This document shows, in pieces, positions 30,646-43,022 of a stretch of DNA of 64,000 nt. The first letter of the stretch is position 1, and every line of letters starts with the position of its first letter. The stretch is from Lyophyllum atratum. Its lineage: Eukaryota; Basidiomycota; Agaricomycetes; Agaricales; Lyophyllaceae. The stretch is from the NCBI GenBank assembly GCA_014905825.1, contig JACGCN010000011.1, positions 186,001-250,000 on the forward strand. Reading direction: 5' to 3'. The translations under genes were made by a program, and so were the position numbers. The notes under the pieces were generated by a model. The model searched no databases, was not told where the DNA came from, and was given only the letters and a program-made list of their open reading frames with translations.

Positions 30646-32265
30646 GCCCAGCTTGGACGTTCCCGAGGTTCCTCACTATGTCCCAGCTCGGCCGACCTCT
30701 ATGGATTGTATGTGCAGTCCAAAGATGCGTGAAAGCTCAACAGTCTAATGTGCCTCATCAATCCTAGTGGACTATGCCGATCTCCCTATCATAGATCTCT
30801 CCAAGGCTTCGAGCGCCGAAGGTCGATTAGCTCTAGCTATGCAAGTGCGCGATGCGATGACGGAGCATGGCTTTTTCTATGCCATCAACCACGGCTACAC
30901 AACATCCCAGGTACACCGGTCTTCATCATTCCCCGTCATGCTGATTTGACCGCGCCGGACAGTCGGAGAGGATTTTCGATATCGCTGACATTCCATTTGA
31001 GCACGTATCTCCGGAGGAAAAACAAGTCTATGCTGGCACTATGAAAGACACAGGTTCATACCAAGGATACAAGCTGAGACAATACTGGGTTCGTTTCCCG
31101 TTACAAAGTATTGCTCGTCTATTGATGCTTTATCATAAGCACATTGACAAAGGAGTTCATGATCAACTTGAAAATTACAACAGTATGTCGTGTCACTGCC
31201 CTTCACATCTTGGACATTGCCAACAATTCTGTCAGTCAATCGAGATGTTACCAAACGTGGACACCCACAATCACTTCGGCCGCTCCTGCCAGAGATCTCT
31301 GAATTTGCTCGGCACAATCATTTCAACGTGCTGCACCCTATCTTAAGGTGGGTATCAAGGATCTCTTTTATCTCCGGGGTCTGCTGAAAAGTCCAGACTC
31401 CTCGCCCTCGGGCTTGAACTTCCGGAAGATGTCTTGGTCGATTGTCACGGATATGCCGCTGTTGGCGAGACCTATGGTAAAGTTACCTCCTTTTCGCGCA
31501 AGTGTCAAATTACTGATGAAGCGAAGTGCGGTTTATGAAATAGTGCGCATCATAATCATCCTGCTATGCCGGACCTCATGGCTGTCTCAGCTATCCGCGA
31601 TCAGAGGACGAGGAGACTAAGACTAATAACGTTTGGCTCAAAGGACACACAGGTAGGTCATAGGATACTAATACTCAGCCTGTCATAACTTCTGCTGGTC
31701 CCAAGACTTTGGGACGGTGACGATTCTCTACAGTCAACCAGTGGCAGCTCTACAAATTCTCACGCGCGAAGGCTCGTGGAAATGGGTTAAGCACATTGAG
31801 AATGCCCTTGTACGAATCGGACACGTTTCATTTGTAAGCCGGTGCTGATCGGCTGTTCTGTCAAGGTAATCAACGCAGGTGATGCGCTGGAGTTCCTTTC
31901 GGGCGGTTTTTACCGCGCGACTATACACAGGTGCGGCCCATCTTCCATGTACTCCTCGTGTGCGCTAATCAAGTTCTGTCACAAGGGTCGTCCGACCGCC
32001 TGAAGACCAGCGAAAGGAGACACGGCTTGGTGTCTTCTACTTTTGTATGTCTGACGACGATACTAAGCTCGTCCCTTTCGCGGACAGCCCAGTCCTGAAG
32101 CGGGTTGGTATAAACAAGCGTTTCGAAGACGACGCTGCTCCCACTATGGAAGCTTGGAGGAAGAGTAGGACGGCTGTGTATGGACGTTCGGAGTTGAAAC
32201 CTTCCTCAGAGACAGGGGTGGAAGAAGAGGTCATCGGAGGCGTTGTAGTCAGGCACTACAACTGA
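30646..32265 (+). CDS. 2-oxoglutarate/Fe(II) dioxygenase, tandem copy 1
   Basis: Eleven exons (30646-30709, 30768-30910, 30963-31088, 31140-31182, 31236-31347, 31397-31476, 31527-31542, 31591-31652, 31706-31809, 31866-31930, 31986-32265) total 365 codons. It is an isopenicillin-N-synthase-like soluble oxygenase. The N-terminal DIOX_N half has LPIIDLSK and HGFFYAINHGYT. The catalytic half has the iron ligands in GHTDFGTVT (H-x-D) and the distal His in ATIHRVV, with the 2-oxoglutarate Arg in TRLGVFYF. The substrate is unknown. The 16-nt exon encodes RFMK. This copy has an intron (31931-31985) within the HRV codons that copies 2 and 3 lack. Confidence 0.88.
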
Positions 32266-32448
32266 TTGCTCCAGACGACCCATGAGGCAAGTGCCGCTCA
32301 AGATCTTTAATAATGATAGATCCTCAAGATTGACCGCGTTTATAGAACCTCAGCAGTGTAGGTCCAGTGTATAGTATCTGGTCCCGGTGATCGGCTCCAC
32401 GTGTATATATAAGAAATCGTGATAGGTGCAACAATTGGTATTTTATCA

Positions 32449-34015
32449 ATGGCTTCTGCTATATCCATTCCTCCGTATGTTGCAGCCCCTGCGACCACAG
32501 AACCGTGTATGTCAACTGTTTAAACTATCACTTCTTTCTTACGCTCACCATTTATACTGTTTGTAGTAGATTATGCTGAACTCGTCATGATTGATTTGAG
32601 GAAGTGCGCCACACAACAAGGCCGTATCGAGCTCGCAGAACAAGTCCGGCACGCAATGTCTAGCGTCGGATTCTTTTACGTGCTCAATCATGGCTATACG
32701 CAAGCCCAGGTGATCATCACCGCCCTTCTTTCGCGATCTCTCCTCCTTCATAATTTAATTCTAGACCAAACGAATTTTCGATTTGGCTGACGTCGCTTTC
32801 ACTCAAGTTAGCACTGAAGAGAAGCAGTTATACGCAGGGCGCATGAAGGAAACTGGGTCTCACCAAGGATACAAGTTGAGGAACTATTGGGTAAGTGTTC
32901 GGAATCGTACCAAAGTCGCGACTGAACTCTTTCAGCATATCGATGCCGGAGTTCATGACCAAGTGGAAGCATATAACAGTTCGTCGATCCGAACCATAGG
33001 CAGAGCAACTTATAACACGACCAGCAGTTAACCGAGATGTCAACAAGAAGCAGCATCCCGTGGCCTTGAGGCCTTTCCTCTGCGAATTGGAAGCTTTTGG
33101 TAAACATAATCACTTCAATGTTCTGCATCCCTTGCTTCGGTAGGTAACGAGTTCCCTTCAGTTTCTGGATAGAACGTCATGATCGTGAATAGATTGCTCG
33201 CACTTGGCATGGAGCTTCCCGAGGACACTTTCGTCAATATTCATGGTTACGATTCAGTTTCGGAGACCTTCAGTGACTTCCTCATTTATAAACTATCGGG
33301 AAGGGAACTAATATTTTCGCCGCATAAGTCCGATTCATGAAATAGTGCGTCTCGATGGTCTACCTTTGTGGCTTCTATTGACACAGTTTCCAGTTACCCT
33401 CGCTCCGAAGACGAGGAAATGAAGACACGCAATGTTTGGCTTAAAGGTCACACAGGTGACCCATTTCAAGCAACGCTATGTTGTTGACACTTACGACGTG
33501 CTTCGTAGACTTCGGTAGCGTGACCTTGCTCTATAGCCAGCCGGTATCGGCCCTTCAGATTCTATCTCCTGATGGGCAGTGGCGGTGGATAAGGCACATT
33601 GATAATGCGTTGGTAAGAACAGATCCTAACTTAGCTTTACATAGCTGACTTTTCGGACGATGCACGTCAGGTTGTAATTACTGGAGATGCTATGGAATTC
33701 TTATCAGGAGGATTCTACAAACCCACCATCCATCGCGTTATCCAGCCCCCTCAGGATCAGAGACGATGGACGAGGCTTGGTGTCTTCTATTTCGGTCTTC
33801 CAGACGACAACGTCAAGCTACTACCATTCACCGAGAGTCCAGCTCTACAGCGGCATGGCATCACGCGGCGCTGTGAAGACGGAAAAGCGCCGACGATGGA
33901 AGAATGGCGGAAGGGCAGAACCAGTGCGTTTGGAAAGAGCACGCTGTCGCAGGGGAGCGAGAGCGGGATTGAGGAAGAACTTATACGAGGTCTTGTTGTC
34001 AAGCACTATCTCTGA
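32449..34015 (+). CDS. 2-oxoglutarate/Fe(II) dioxygenase, tandem copy 2
   Basis: Ten exons (32449-32506, 32567-32709, 32765-32890, 32936-32978, 33028-33139, 33193-33272, 33329-33344, 33394-33455, 33509-33612, 33671-34015), 362 aa. Same architecture as its neighbours: MIDLRKCATQQGR and GFFYVLNHGYT, then GHTDFGSVT with the H-x-D iron ligands, distal His in TIHRVIQ, and RLGVFYFGLP. Exons 2-9 have the same lengths and phases as copy 1. A TATATAA at 32404, 45 bp before the ATG, is a likely core promoter. The C-terminus GLVVKHYL differs from the HYN of the other two. Confidence 0.88.
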
Positions 34016-34267
34016 ATGGCCGGGAGTTTGGAAATCGATCTAAAGTCTGTTTTGACTACAGGGCTTCGTGATAATCTTTATTGTTCAACCCCTGCGAACT
34101 TCAGGCTTACATTCTCCACATGACCGCCTGTATTTAGAGGCGTGAAACCCGCAACACGATCAGGCTTCTCAGGCGAACTTATTTAAGGTCACGAAAACAC
34201 TTGGATTCCCAGTCCTGTTCTCCCACCTCTTGCGGCCGGTTGAGATAAACCCCACCCGTGCTATACT

Positions 34268-35876
34268 ATGGCTATAACCCCTCTGACGAGAGCGAACGCC
34301 GCCACCGTGGAACCACCACCCTACGAGGCCCCTCCACCCACTTCTGAGCCCCGTATGTCTCCATTCCTTGCCCTGGCTGACTTGACATGTTGACATCTTC
34401 CCAGTGGAATACGCCAACCTTGCCATCATTGATCTATCCAAGAGCGACACGCCCGAAGGCCGAGCGAACCTCGCGGCACAGGTTACCCAAGCCATGAGGA
34501 CCCATGGGTTCTTCTACGCCATAAACCATGGCTACACATCAGAGCAGGTATGTCCGGGATTTCCTTGGACATCTCACCGCCCGACCAACAGTGCCAATTC
34601 TCAGACCAATCAAATTTTCAGCCTTGCCAATCTCACTTTCGACGGTGTTAGTACAGAGGAGAAGGCGCGTTACATGAGCGATTCAAACACTGTCTATGAA
34701 GGCTACAAGCCGCAGAAAACTTGGGTTCGTGGATGCCTGGCTTCAAGAGGAAGGTGACTGATATCTGTATTTATAGCTGATCGACGGTGGTGTTCAAGAT
34801 CAAGTCGAACATTACAACAGTAATTCTTCTCCATTGCTTAGGAAGCGTGTATCTGATTATTCGATTGGTGGACAGTGAACCGACATCTGCATAAGCGAGC
34901 CCACCCCGAGGCACTGCGCCCTTTCCTTCCATTGATTGACGACTTTGCACGCCACAATCATTACAATGTCGTACATCCCATTTTAAGGTCAGTATTGGAC
35001 CGACCGACTCCTGATCTTGGTTTCTCAAGGAATTTCTTTCATTCCAGACTTCTTGCGCTCGGTTTGGAGCTAACCGAGGATACCTTGGTCAACCAGCACA
35101 AGTACGACTCGCCAGGACACACATCTGGTATGTTACCGCGTCCACTGCTCAGTTTAACACATTAAACATCTATCCCTTAAAGTTAGATTCATGAAATAGT
35201 GCGTTATTCGGCATGTCAGTAACACACGTCCACTAAAGTCATCTCTTTCCAGTCACCCTCGCTCGGCAGATGATGAGCTCAAGTCCAAGAATGTCTGGCT
35301 CAAGGGACATACTGGTGAGGGCTGTACATATGTACTACCGAATCCCATCGTCTGAAGTGAAAACTAGATTTCGGCTCAATCACCATCCTTTGGTCTCAAC
35401 CTGTCGGCGGGCTCCAGATCCTTTCCCTGGACGGAAAATGGCGATGGGTTCGACATATTGAAAATGCACTTGTGAGTATTCTGCATGCAAATATACCGTT
35501 TACAATTTTATAATGCCATTTATCTACGTAGGTTGTCAACGCCGGAGACGCTCTCGAATTCCTTTGCGGTGGATTCTATCCTTCGACCCGACATCGCGTT
35601 GTCCAGCCCCCCGCTGATCAGCGTAACATCCCTCGCTTAGGTGTATTCTATTTCGTCATGCCCGACGACGACACCAAGCTTGTGCCCCATGAGGATAGCC
35701 CCGTGTTGATAAAGGAGGGCATATCTAGACTCTGTTATCCCGAAGACGCACCAAACATGGAAGAGTGGCGGAAGGGCCGTACCTTCTCCTACGGTAAGGT
35801 AGCACTAAAGGCGGGCATTGAGAAAGGTGTCGAGGAAGAGTTGGTCAGTGGCGTGGTAGTCAAGCACTACAACTGA
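34268..35876 (+). CDS. 2-oxoglutarate/Fe(II) dioxygenase, tandem copy 3
   Basis: Ten exons (34268-34352, 34405-34547, 34605-34724, 34777-34819, 34876-34987, 35048-35127, 35183-35198, 35253-35314, 35368-35471, 35532-35876), 369 aa. Motifs: LAIIDLSKSDTPEGR, HGFFYAINHGYT, GHTDFGSIT (iron H-x-D), TRHRVVQ (distal His) and RLGVFYFVMP. Exon 3 is 6 nt shorter than in the other copies; other internal exons match exactly. A TATTTAAG stands about 95 bp upstream of the ATG. All three copies look intact, so the array is probably a recent amplification with retained function. Confidence 0.88.
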
Positions 35877-36091
35877 GAACCACACTTGGCGCGCTTTTGA
35901 CGAAGTCAGGGATCTAGGTGAAGTCACCTTGTATTATATATGTCCGTTACAGCATTCGTGTCCATTGAACAGGTGAAACCAAAGGTGGTGTCTGATAATC
36001 TACAGCTGGGAATACAATCTATACAAACATGTCCGAATTCCCTGAAGATGATGTTATACGATGGGCCTAACTCGTGATAAGATGATACATG

Positions 36092-38023
36092 TTAACGGGA
36101 CTTCTTGCCTACTCGAACACTCCCCCTGAAAGGGAGACCTGATAGCTCCATTTCACCGTCGTGTCCCAAGAGCGGTAAACCGCGAATCTTCGATGCCACC
36201 GCAGCCGACCCCAAAATTCCGGCAAGAGCACCCTCTGAGCCAAAGACGACCTGTCAAGATGTTTAAGTTCACAGACTGATTATAAGGGCAATAGAATGAT
36301 CACAAACCTTGCTAACAAAATTACTAAACTCTTTCTGTCGACCAGGAAGAACCTCTAGAGGTACGTCCACAATCTTCGCTGTGACGACGTAGGCGGATCC
36401 TTCACCTTCTTCTGGCTCATCACGTGTACTTATCGACGGCAACCACTTCTCTGGCCGAAGGTGCCCAAAGGCCTTTTCGGGTATAGGGTCAGGGAGGGGT
36501 GGGTGCGCTGGAAATGAATCGGTAGAATCAGGGACCTCGCCGTCGAAGACCAAGACATCAGGAAGCACACGAGACACCACCAGGTCAACGTTGAAGCCCT
36601 TGGGTAGTACGACGCGAGCGTACACGGTTCCGCTTGCGAGGAACGTTGTGCCTGGTTTGATCTTCATGTCTTTGATGGTGACGTTGCGGAGGATGCGTGG
36701 CGGGGGATTGGGAGGCGGAAAGATTGTTTCGAGGGAATAATTCGCGACCAGAGGTGATGATATGAGGATGGGATTGGATTGCTTGGATAGATAGCGTGAA
36801 AGGAAAGAAGAGAGGATGGGCGTTGCGTCGACAGGCAAGGGAAGCACTGTTCCTGTTATATCCATGGAGATATTAGGGTGAGTAAGGCTAAATGGAGCGG
36901 TGGATATAGATGCGATTGGAATAGGGGCATGGTTGGGATTTGAGGGCGGGAGACTAATGATAAATGGCATGGAAGGCGAGGTAAGGTTGAAGTTCGGTGG
37001 TGCGGGGTCAATTATCGTAGCGCGGGCACGAATTGCAAGGTGGTCAGATTTGCTTGATACGGCGAAGGCCGTCAAGGTGATGAGCTGCTCAGCTGAGGGA
37101 AATGGAACTCTGGGGCCAGGACGAGGGAGTCCAGGTAGCGAGGGGACTAAGTTATCGATGAGAAAAGGTAGACTGGGGAAATACTAACACGCACTCGGGA
37201 GATGGACTGAGGTTCGTATATTAGAGAACTTCATGTGTACTCTCTTTCGCCAGCTGCTTTCGTTCTTGGAGCCACCTTGTATAAATGCCTGACGAACGTT
37301 GGCCTGGACGTCTATCGATCCACCACTCCAAGCGTCGCGTATAAACTTCAACCACGTAGAGGTATCGTGATTCGGGCGTACGCAGGCCAACACAGTGACG
37401 GGGGTCAGCCATGAGTCATTATTTGGTGGATTTACTGTGAGAGGGATAACCACCGGTGATGCCGATACGAAAGCAAGGACGGTTGAAGGATCAGACTGCG
37501 ACATAATGTCGACCGTGGATAGAGTAGCCGTGACTCTGTCCAGCTTTTGGACGCCCCAACGTCCCACAGACTTCCATAGGTCACCCATTAAACTACTGTC
37601 CTCTGGGTCATCGTTCACCCCGACGACCCCACCCGCGTCTAAGCCCAGCCTTGCATCTATGTTGAGCCAAATTTCACCAGAAGAGGTGATATTTAGCACG
37701 TCCACTCGGTCGGGTCCTCGAAATTCCAAGTCATCGCGCACGACGTCATCAGGAGAGATTTGGGAAGCCTTCGCTGCGTATGACCATGCAAGTAGTGCTA
37801 GGAGAGCACAGAACACGAGGCAAAGAGATAAGGATACAAGGAAGACCAAGGTCAACCTCGAGCGAAGCCCCCTTCTGTTCCGCTCGCTTGCGGGAGAAAG
37901 GCTTTCGATGTGGGAGGAGGATTGGTTGGTGAGCAGTGGGGTGCACTCTGTAGGGTCCGCAGCCCTTCCTTTCCCTTTCGACGGGAGCTCCTGCGCAGTA
38001 GCAAGAGTCGGTGGAGAGTCCAT
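36092..38023 (-). CDS. Type II membrane protein, tentatively Tag1/YLR173W-like
   Basis: Exons 38023-37230, 37172-36308 and 36250-36092 give 605 aa. The first intron boundary (57 nt, donor GTTCTC) is chosen by frame: VHM then N-LPFLIDNL. A cytosolic N-terminus carries ECTPLLTNQ, a dileucine-type vacuolar sorting signal, before a transmembrane helix (LTLVFLVSLSLCLVFCALLALLAW). The long lumenal part has several N-glycosylation sites (NITS, NDS, NLTS, NYS, NVT). Length, topology and the repeated beta-rich lumenal domain fit the fungal vacuolar protein Tag1, which acts in ending autophagy, but I assign this by architecture only. The C-terminus reads ILGSAAVASKIRGLPLLG ... VGKKSR. Confidence 0.6.
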
Positions 38024-38180
38024 GGTCGGACCTAATGCATGAGGTTAACAAGGCGGTGTGGGTGAATCAGACGGTGTCACTGTCAAGTCGTCGGAGATTT
38101 TCAGGCCCAAAGTCCGCACGTGCCACACACGCGTCGAAATTTACACGCGAAAATACCCAATTTGGGTTCCGAGTTGTCAT

Positions 38181-38208
38181 CCTACTACTACTACTACTAC
38201 TACTACTA
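38181..38208 (+). repeat. (CTA)n microsatellite
   Basis: About nine CTA units in the short space between the carboxypeptidase 3' end and the Tag1-like start. It may be length-variable and lies in that gene's promoter. Confidence 0.9.
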
Positions 38209-38263
38209 ACCTAGGTACTACATGACGGTTGAACGTTGAGGTACGATGGCTTAGGATGACTGC

Positions 38264-40397
38264 CTAGACGGAATGAAGAGGTTGCTTGTGGATAATTTGT
38301 TTGAATATCTCAAGAGCAGCTTCGGGTTGGAAGGCGGGCTGGTGATAAAGCCCAGAGATCAGTCCGCGAGGTACAGGCATCCGCGGATTCAAGACTCACC
38401 ACTTCATGTCCAGAAGCATAAACCCTCCTGTAGAAATTCAGACAAGGAAAATGTTAGTCTATCAAGTCATTATATTTTACAAGGTATCAAGGCGGCTTAC
38501 GCGAATGTGAAGTTATCAACATTTTGGATTGCCGCAACAGCTTTTCCGGCAATGGTCATGTTGCGTAAAGGTGTGTTGTGCAGTCTCTCTTTGCCGTACC
38601 AGTCCATCGCTAGTATAGAAGCCTGTCCTCCGAGCCAGTTACAGCTATGGCGTATCTCAGTGTCTGAAGCTGATCGGGGTTCTTTAGCTTACTTGATGTC
38701 AGCATCGCCATGCTAACAAACCGAATCAGCCTAGGGACCCAGAGATAAGCCAGAAGATGTACCCAAATTAGAATCTTGAGACCAGAGTTCGCCAATTCGC
38801 CTAATTGTGGAAGCCAAGTCCTCGCGTCCTGTTAAATAAGATAGGATGTGAGTGAAGATCATGGCACGACTTGAATTTGCCTGACATCACCCGTACGGAC
38901 GAACAATTTGAAGGGTGCATCGGGACATTCACTATACAAAGATTCCGCTCCTATCTTCTGCCGTATGGACTCCTGTCCAAGGAAATCAACATAGAACTCT
39001 GGCGGAAATAGAGCAGAAGAATTCTGTCGTAGATCGTTGACGTCACGATCGCCGATGGAAGGGACAAAAACTTTGTCCACCTATACCTCGACTCTCAGCA
39101 AAATAGACGAATTCACCACAAGGCTGCAACGTACACAGAAGTTGTCTGCTTTGCGACATATGTTATCCGACCCATCGGAATTTCCAGCAGCATAACAAGC
39201 TTCCTCTTGATCCTTACATCCGCCCGGCTCAAAGAACGAGTCGTTTATCTGCTTGATAACATCGTCGCTCTGTAGTTGACCGTATCCAGGGGCGTTTAGA
39301 GCGAAATCGACATAAGCCTTATTTTGCAGCAAGGGGTCGTACCATCCACTTTGATATCCACGTCAGAAGGACGTAAATCATCCTTGCAAAACACGTACTT
39401 GTTGATCATCAATGCGCTGACCACAATTTCTTCGCCTTGCAACGAGCCGAGGCGAATCTTGGCGTTCTGTTCGTCGAAGTACGTGACAAAGCTTGGTCCA
39501 TAATGCCCTCCGTAACTCTCTGTGGCAAAGATGAACCTGGAGATGGGCATGTCATTTTGAAAATGATATCCGACGCTTAGGACGTACTCTCGGCTCTGGA
39601 ATTTCGCAAATTCCTTGCTCTCAAATAAGATCTGGAACGCTTTCCAGACGAATGGCGCGGCCGACTCGGTGCTATCCACAGTGTCTGTTCCGTAGGAGAA
39701 TCCTGTTCCGATAGGCTGATCGATGTAGATCACTGTGATATTCCCTTGGATTCATCTTCCACCGGCACTTGGGGGCTGTACGCACTGTTGCTCAAATTAT
39801 TCCAACTAGGGTGCATTGTGTTCATTCAAGGCATGGATAGATGCGAGTAAATCCTTACCTAAAAGGATTGAGAGTAGTCGTCTTTCCATCGGGATTGACT
39901 AGGCATGGACCGTTCTCTGGAAGCAGGTCAACCTCCCCCGGTAACAAACATTCATAGAGTTCGCGTGCCTTGGAAGAGACCGATCATGGATGAGCAACCA
40001 GGACCACCATTCAACCTAGCGCGTCTGAGTCTTATATACATTCATAAGCGAAGTAACCAGTAACTGTACCAGAGAGTAAACGGAGCAGTTTCCGGAGACT
40101 CCCTCGCTTCGAAGAACCAAAACCACTACAACGAGCAAGACATGAGGATTTCTACACGGTGGTTGGGATATAGACACGTACCATCGACATATTCTGTCCC
40201 ACCTCGATGTATCCCGACATCTGACGCACCCCAGGGGTAGTCTCACAGACACCCGAATCGGCGACGAAACGTAAACTGAGGTTTTCATCGATAAGCGATT
40301 GGAACCTCGAAAGGGTGGGTTTGGGGGTAAGAGGATTGGCAACCGCTAAGGCAGCGAACAGACGGAGAAGGACAAGGCCCACGCTCAGGAGCAACAT
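38264..40397 (-). CDS. S10 family serine carboxypeptidase, secreted
   Basis: Starts MLLLSVGLVLLRLFAALAVA, a signal peptide. Splicing yields SGYIEVGQNMSMWFWFFEARE, then LNGGPGCSSMIGLF, VIYIDQPIGTGFSYG, the nucleophile motif ATESYGGHYGP, the catalytic Asp in IWHGDADINCNWLGG, and the catalytic His in YASGHEVPAFQPEAAL. It ends IHKQPLHSV at TAG 38266-38264. All three catalytic residues and the Cys/Asn substrate motifs are present, so the enzyme should be active, releasing C-terminal amino acids from peptides outside the cell or in the vacuole. The intron after GLFQ uses a GC donor (CAAG/GCACGC) and restores QENGPCLVNPDG. There are about ten small introns in total. Confidence 0.88.
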
Positions 40398-40624
40398 AAT
40401 GGGTGCTCGAACGGTATCCCGATACCTCCTAGCGTTTTACTGGACCTCTATATTTATCAACCCTACAAAACCGTGGAACGTACACCGCATGCTGCCGATA
40501 AGAAAGCAGTCGGTGGTCCAGCGTGATGGCCATATGCCACCCCTGCTGGATCTATGAGTTTCACAGGACATGGTAGGGACGAATATAGATCTCTATCAGG
40601 TGGGTGGTCTCCTGTGGTGTGGGC

Positions 40625-40800
40625 CTATAGAAATTGCCGTGGCACTGCCGTGCAAGCGTGCAAAACACCTTTTTTAGCGTGGCACGGCAGCAAGCAATTA
40701 GCGTGCATATAATAAATTAGCGTGCAAATTACCTTTCTGCGTGCAGGTATGATTTCTGCCGTGCAGGTTTGATTTTTGGCGTGCATACTCCTATGTAGTA
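40625..40800 (+). repeat. GCGTGC-rich repeat array, left
   Basis: Irregularly spaced words such as GCCGTGCAAGCGTGCAAAAC, TTAGCGTGCAT, TTAGCGTGCAAATTACC and TGCCGTGCAGG. In inverted orientation it resembles 42060-42140, since both contain GCCGTGGCACT next to CTGTGGTGT or ACACCACAG. Confidence 0.75.
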
Positions 40801-41689
40801 GCGCAGAGATAACTATGATGACTTGCGACGTCTGAGGGACCTGCCGTGTCACACGAGCTCGACAAAACTTCGACTCGCAAAGACTTGTCTCCACAGGCTT
40901 GGGGGTCTACAGCTAAGGTCAAACAACTATCAAGACACGGATATATGGTATATTTGAGTCCCTTGAACAACTGACTTTGTACGTCCCCCATGGGGATGCT
41001 AGTACAGAATCTCGAAGGTGACGGTACTTACGGTACTTATTCAATTCCGGAGTACCTTCAACGAACTTGGAACAATGCTTATACAATTAAATAGTACTAC
41101 AAACTCGGTAGGACACGTTCTTCGAGATGTTGTCTATCTCAAGTCAAAAATTATATAGGCAGGCTTGTTAAATTTTTGCTCTTACCTAGGACAGGCTTAG
41201 GATATCTCTTCGAAGTAACATTCTGTTCGCGACGTACGTAGCCTATCACTTCACCTACCATGAAATTGATGAGTGAGTGATCTTTAACTCGAGAGCCTGA
41301 GTGTATGCTTACCAGTGGGGTCATACACAGGGACACAGTCATTTAACAGCTCATTGAGGTGAGTGGGAGGGCCCTGCGTCTCGTATAGTTGTCCCGCCGC
41401 TACTTCCTTTCCAGACTCAGTTGACACGAAATGATGATGTATGTCGAGTGCGATGGAAGAAGCCCTGCGGATAATCTTGCGCAAAAAGTAGATAATCCAG
41501 ATTGAAACCAGATGCTGATAGATGATATCATGGGGTGACTTACGAGGGCCAACGTTACTCACGGAGTGGATAAGGGAATGTAGGAATGAACGAACCTGAC
41601 GTGGCCGAGCGCTGCTCATTGGGTCAGACCTCGATCGAGGGCTTGGATCGACCCCGAGCCCCACAGGCAGTTGAATTCTTCATCGATGA
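40801..41689. other. Interval between GCGTGC arrays, possible decayed gene
   Basis: Minus-strand frames (41664-41284 with SPHDIIYQHLVSIWIIYF and QGPPTHLNELLNDCVPVYDP; 41342-41151; 40991-40791) could be exons of an unrecognised gene. I cannot connect them convincingly. Confidence 0.3.
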
Positions 41690-42110
41690 TCATCAGCGTG
41701 CACTCGCGTGCATCGACGTGCTCACTGTGCACTCGCGTGCATTGACGTGCATTGACGTGCACTCGCGTGCGTTGACGTGCACTCGCGTGCGTTGACGTGC
41801 ACTCGCGTGCGTTGACGTGCACTCGCGTGCATTGCCGTGCACCTAGCGTGCAGTGCCGTGCAGTTAGCGTGCAACTTGCGTGCGGATGTGGCTGTGCTAG
41901 CGTGCAAGCCAGTTTTCGACATCAATTCGAGTGCCCTAGCGAACTTTCTGAGCAGAAATTTCGCTGCAATAATGGTGGTAGGCAGTCTATACACCCTCTC
42001 CGAGTCTCATAAAACTAATATAGTGTCCCAAAACCCGAATCCCAGCTTATATTTACGGACACTAGCGTGCCACGCTTGCACGCTAGTGGCACGCTTGCGT
42101 GCGAGTGCCA
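41690..42110 (+). repeat. GCGTGC-rich repeat array, right, with 20-bp minisatellite
   Basis: From 41731 to about 41830 a 20-bp unit ACTCGCGTGCRTTGACGTGC is repeated about five times in perfect register. It is followed by looser GCGTGC/CCGTGC words to 42110, including CACGCTTGCACGCTAGTGGC. The 41586-41795 open frame across it is an artefact of the period. Confidence 0.9.
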
Positions 42111-43022
42111 CGGCGATTTTCCTGTGCCCCTGTGGTGTCTGTAAGCGATTTCACACTTCACGAATTCCGTGTGTGGGGAGAACCCTGAGGAACTAGCGTA
42201 AGAGACGGTCGAAGCCATCCAATCATGAGGACACTCGGCGATAGAAGCGTTGAACGCGGCACGATCTCCTTGTGATTAGTGGGATCTGCGAACGCCGGGC
42301 GATCAGTCATACATATGTTGGGCAAGGTAAAAATAGGTGCAGTGAGTCTGACGCTTGACGCACCTCGTGTACGATTAGTACAGCGTCTATTCGTGAGAAG
42401 CAAGTTACGAGATTGCAACCTACTGCAACACATCGAGAATATTCCCTTTCGAACCAAGGGGGCCTAGTGTCCAGCTGTAACGGGCCTTTGGATCGCGGGT
42501 CAGACGAGATGGAATTTAGAGATGAGTGCTACGAGGGGGGAAACGAGAGGAGCCGAGTTGATGACTTGAAGCTTTCATTAGACACAAGCCTCATGATCGA
42601 CGTTGTCCGACCACTCATTGCATGAGCTACTGGTACTGTAACCTGCAGCCTTGATGTTGGACGATAACGGCAAGTTAGAAAAGGTTAGTCACACCGGTAC
42701 CATAAATTGTGACTGGGCGCGACCATGAGAACTTATCTTATCTTATCCCTGTTCTTGCCCAAGCTTCCACAAAAAAATGCGTATCGACGGTATGACTGCT
42801 TTCCTTAGCAGTTCTCAATTACCAAACGCCTACGACCCGGAAACAGGGCAAATGATGAACCTATACCAGGGGTCCCCATCCATAACAGAGTAGATACATG
42901 TGCGGGCATTATCTCGCAGGATCTGGTACGTACGTGTGTCCACCTCGTTCATGGTCGCTTGAGAATGTCAATTGGCCAAGACTCAACAGAAACAGAAGAC
43001 ACGAATTCGAGCTGAGAAAGAC
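42111..43022. other. Intergenic, carboxylesterase 3' side
   Basis: No coding support in about 900 bp. Confidence 0.4.

Noticed and set aside
41690..41830. CRISPR-like array
   Set aside because: The repeat is a contiguous minisatellite without spacers, in a eukaryotic context.
41586..41994. Open frames across the 20-bp minisatellite
   Set aside because: The repeat has no stop in some frames; the proteins are simple repeats of CIDVHSRAL-like or RVHVNARQ-like words.
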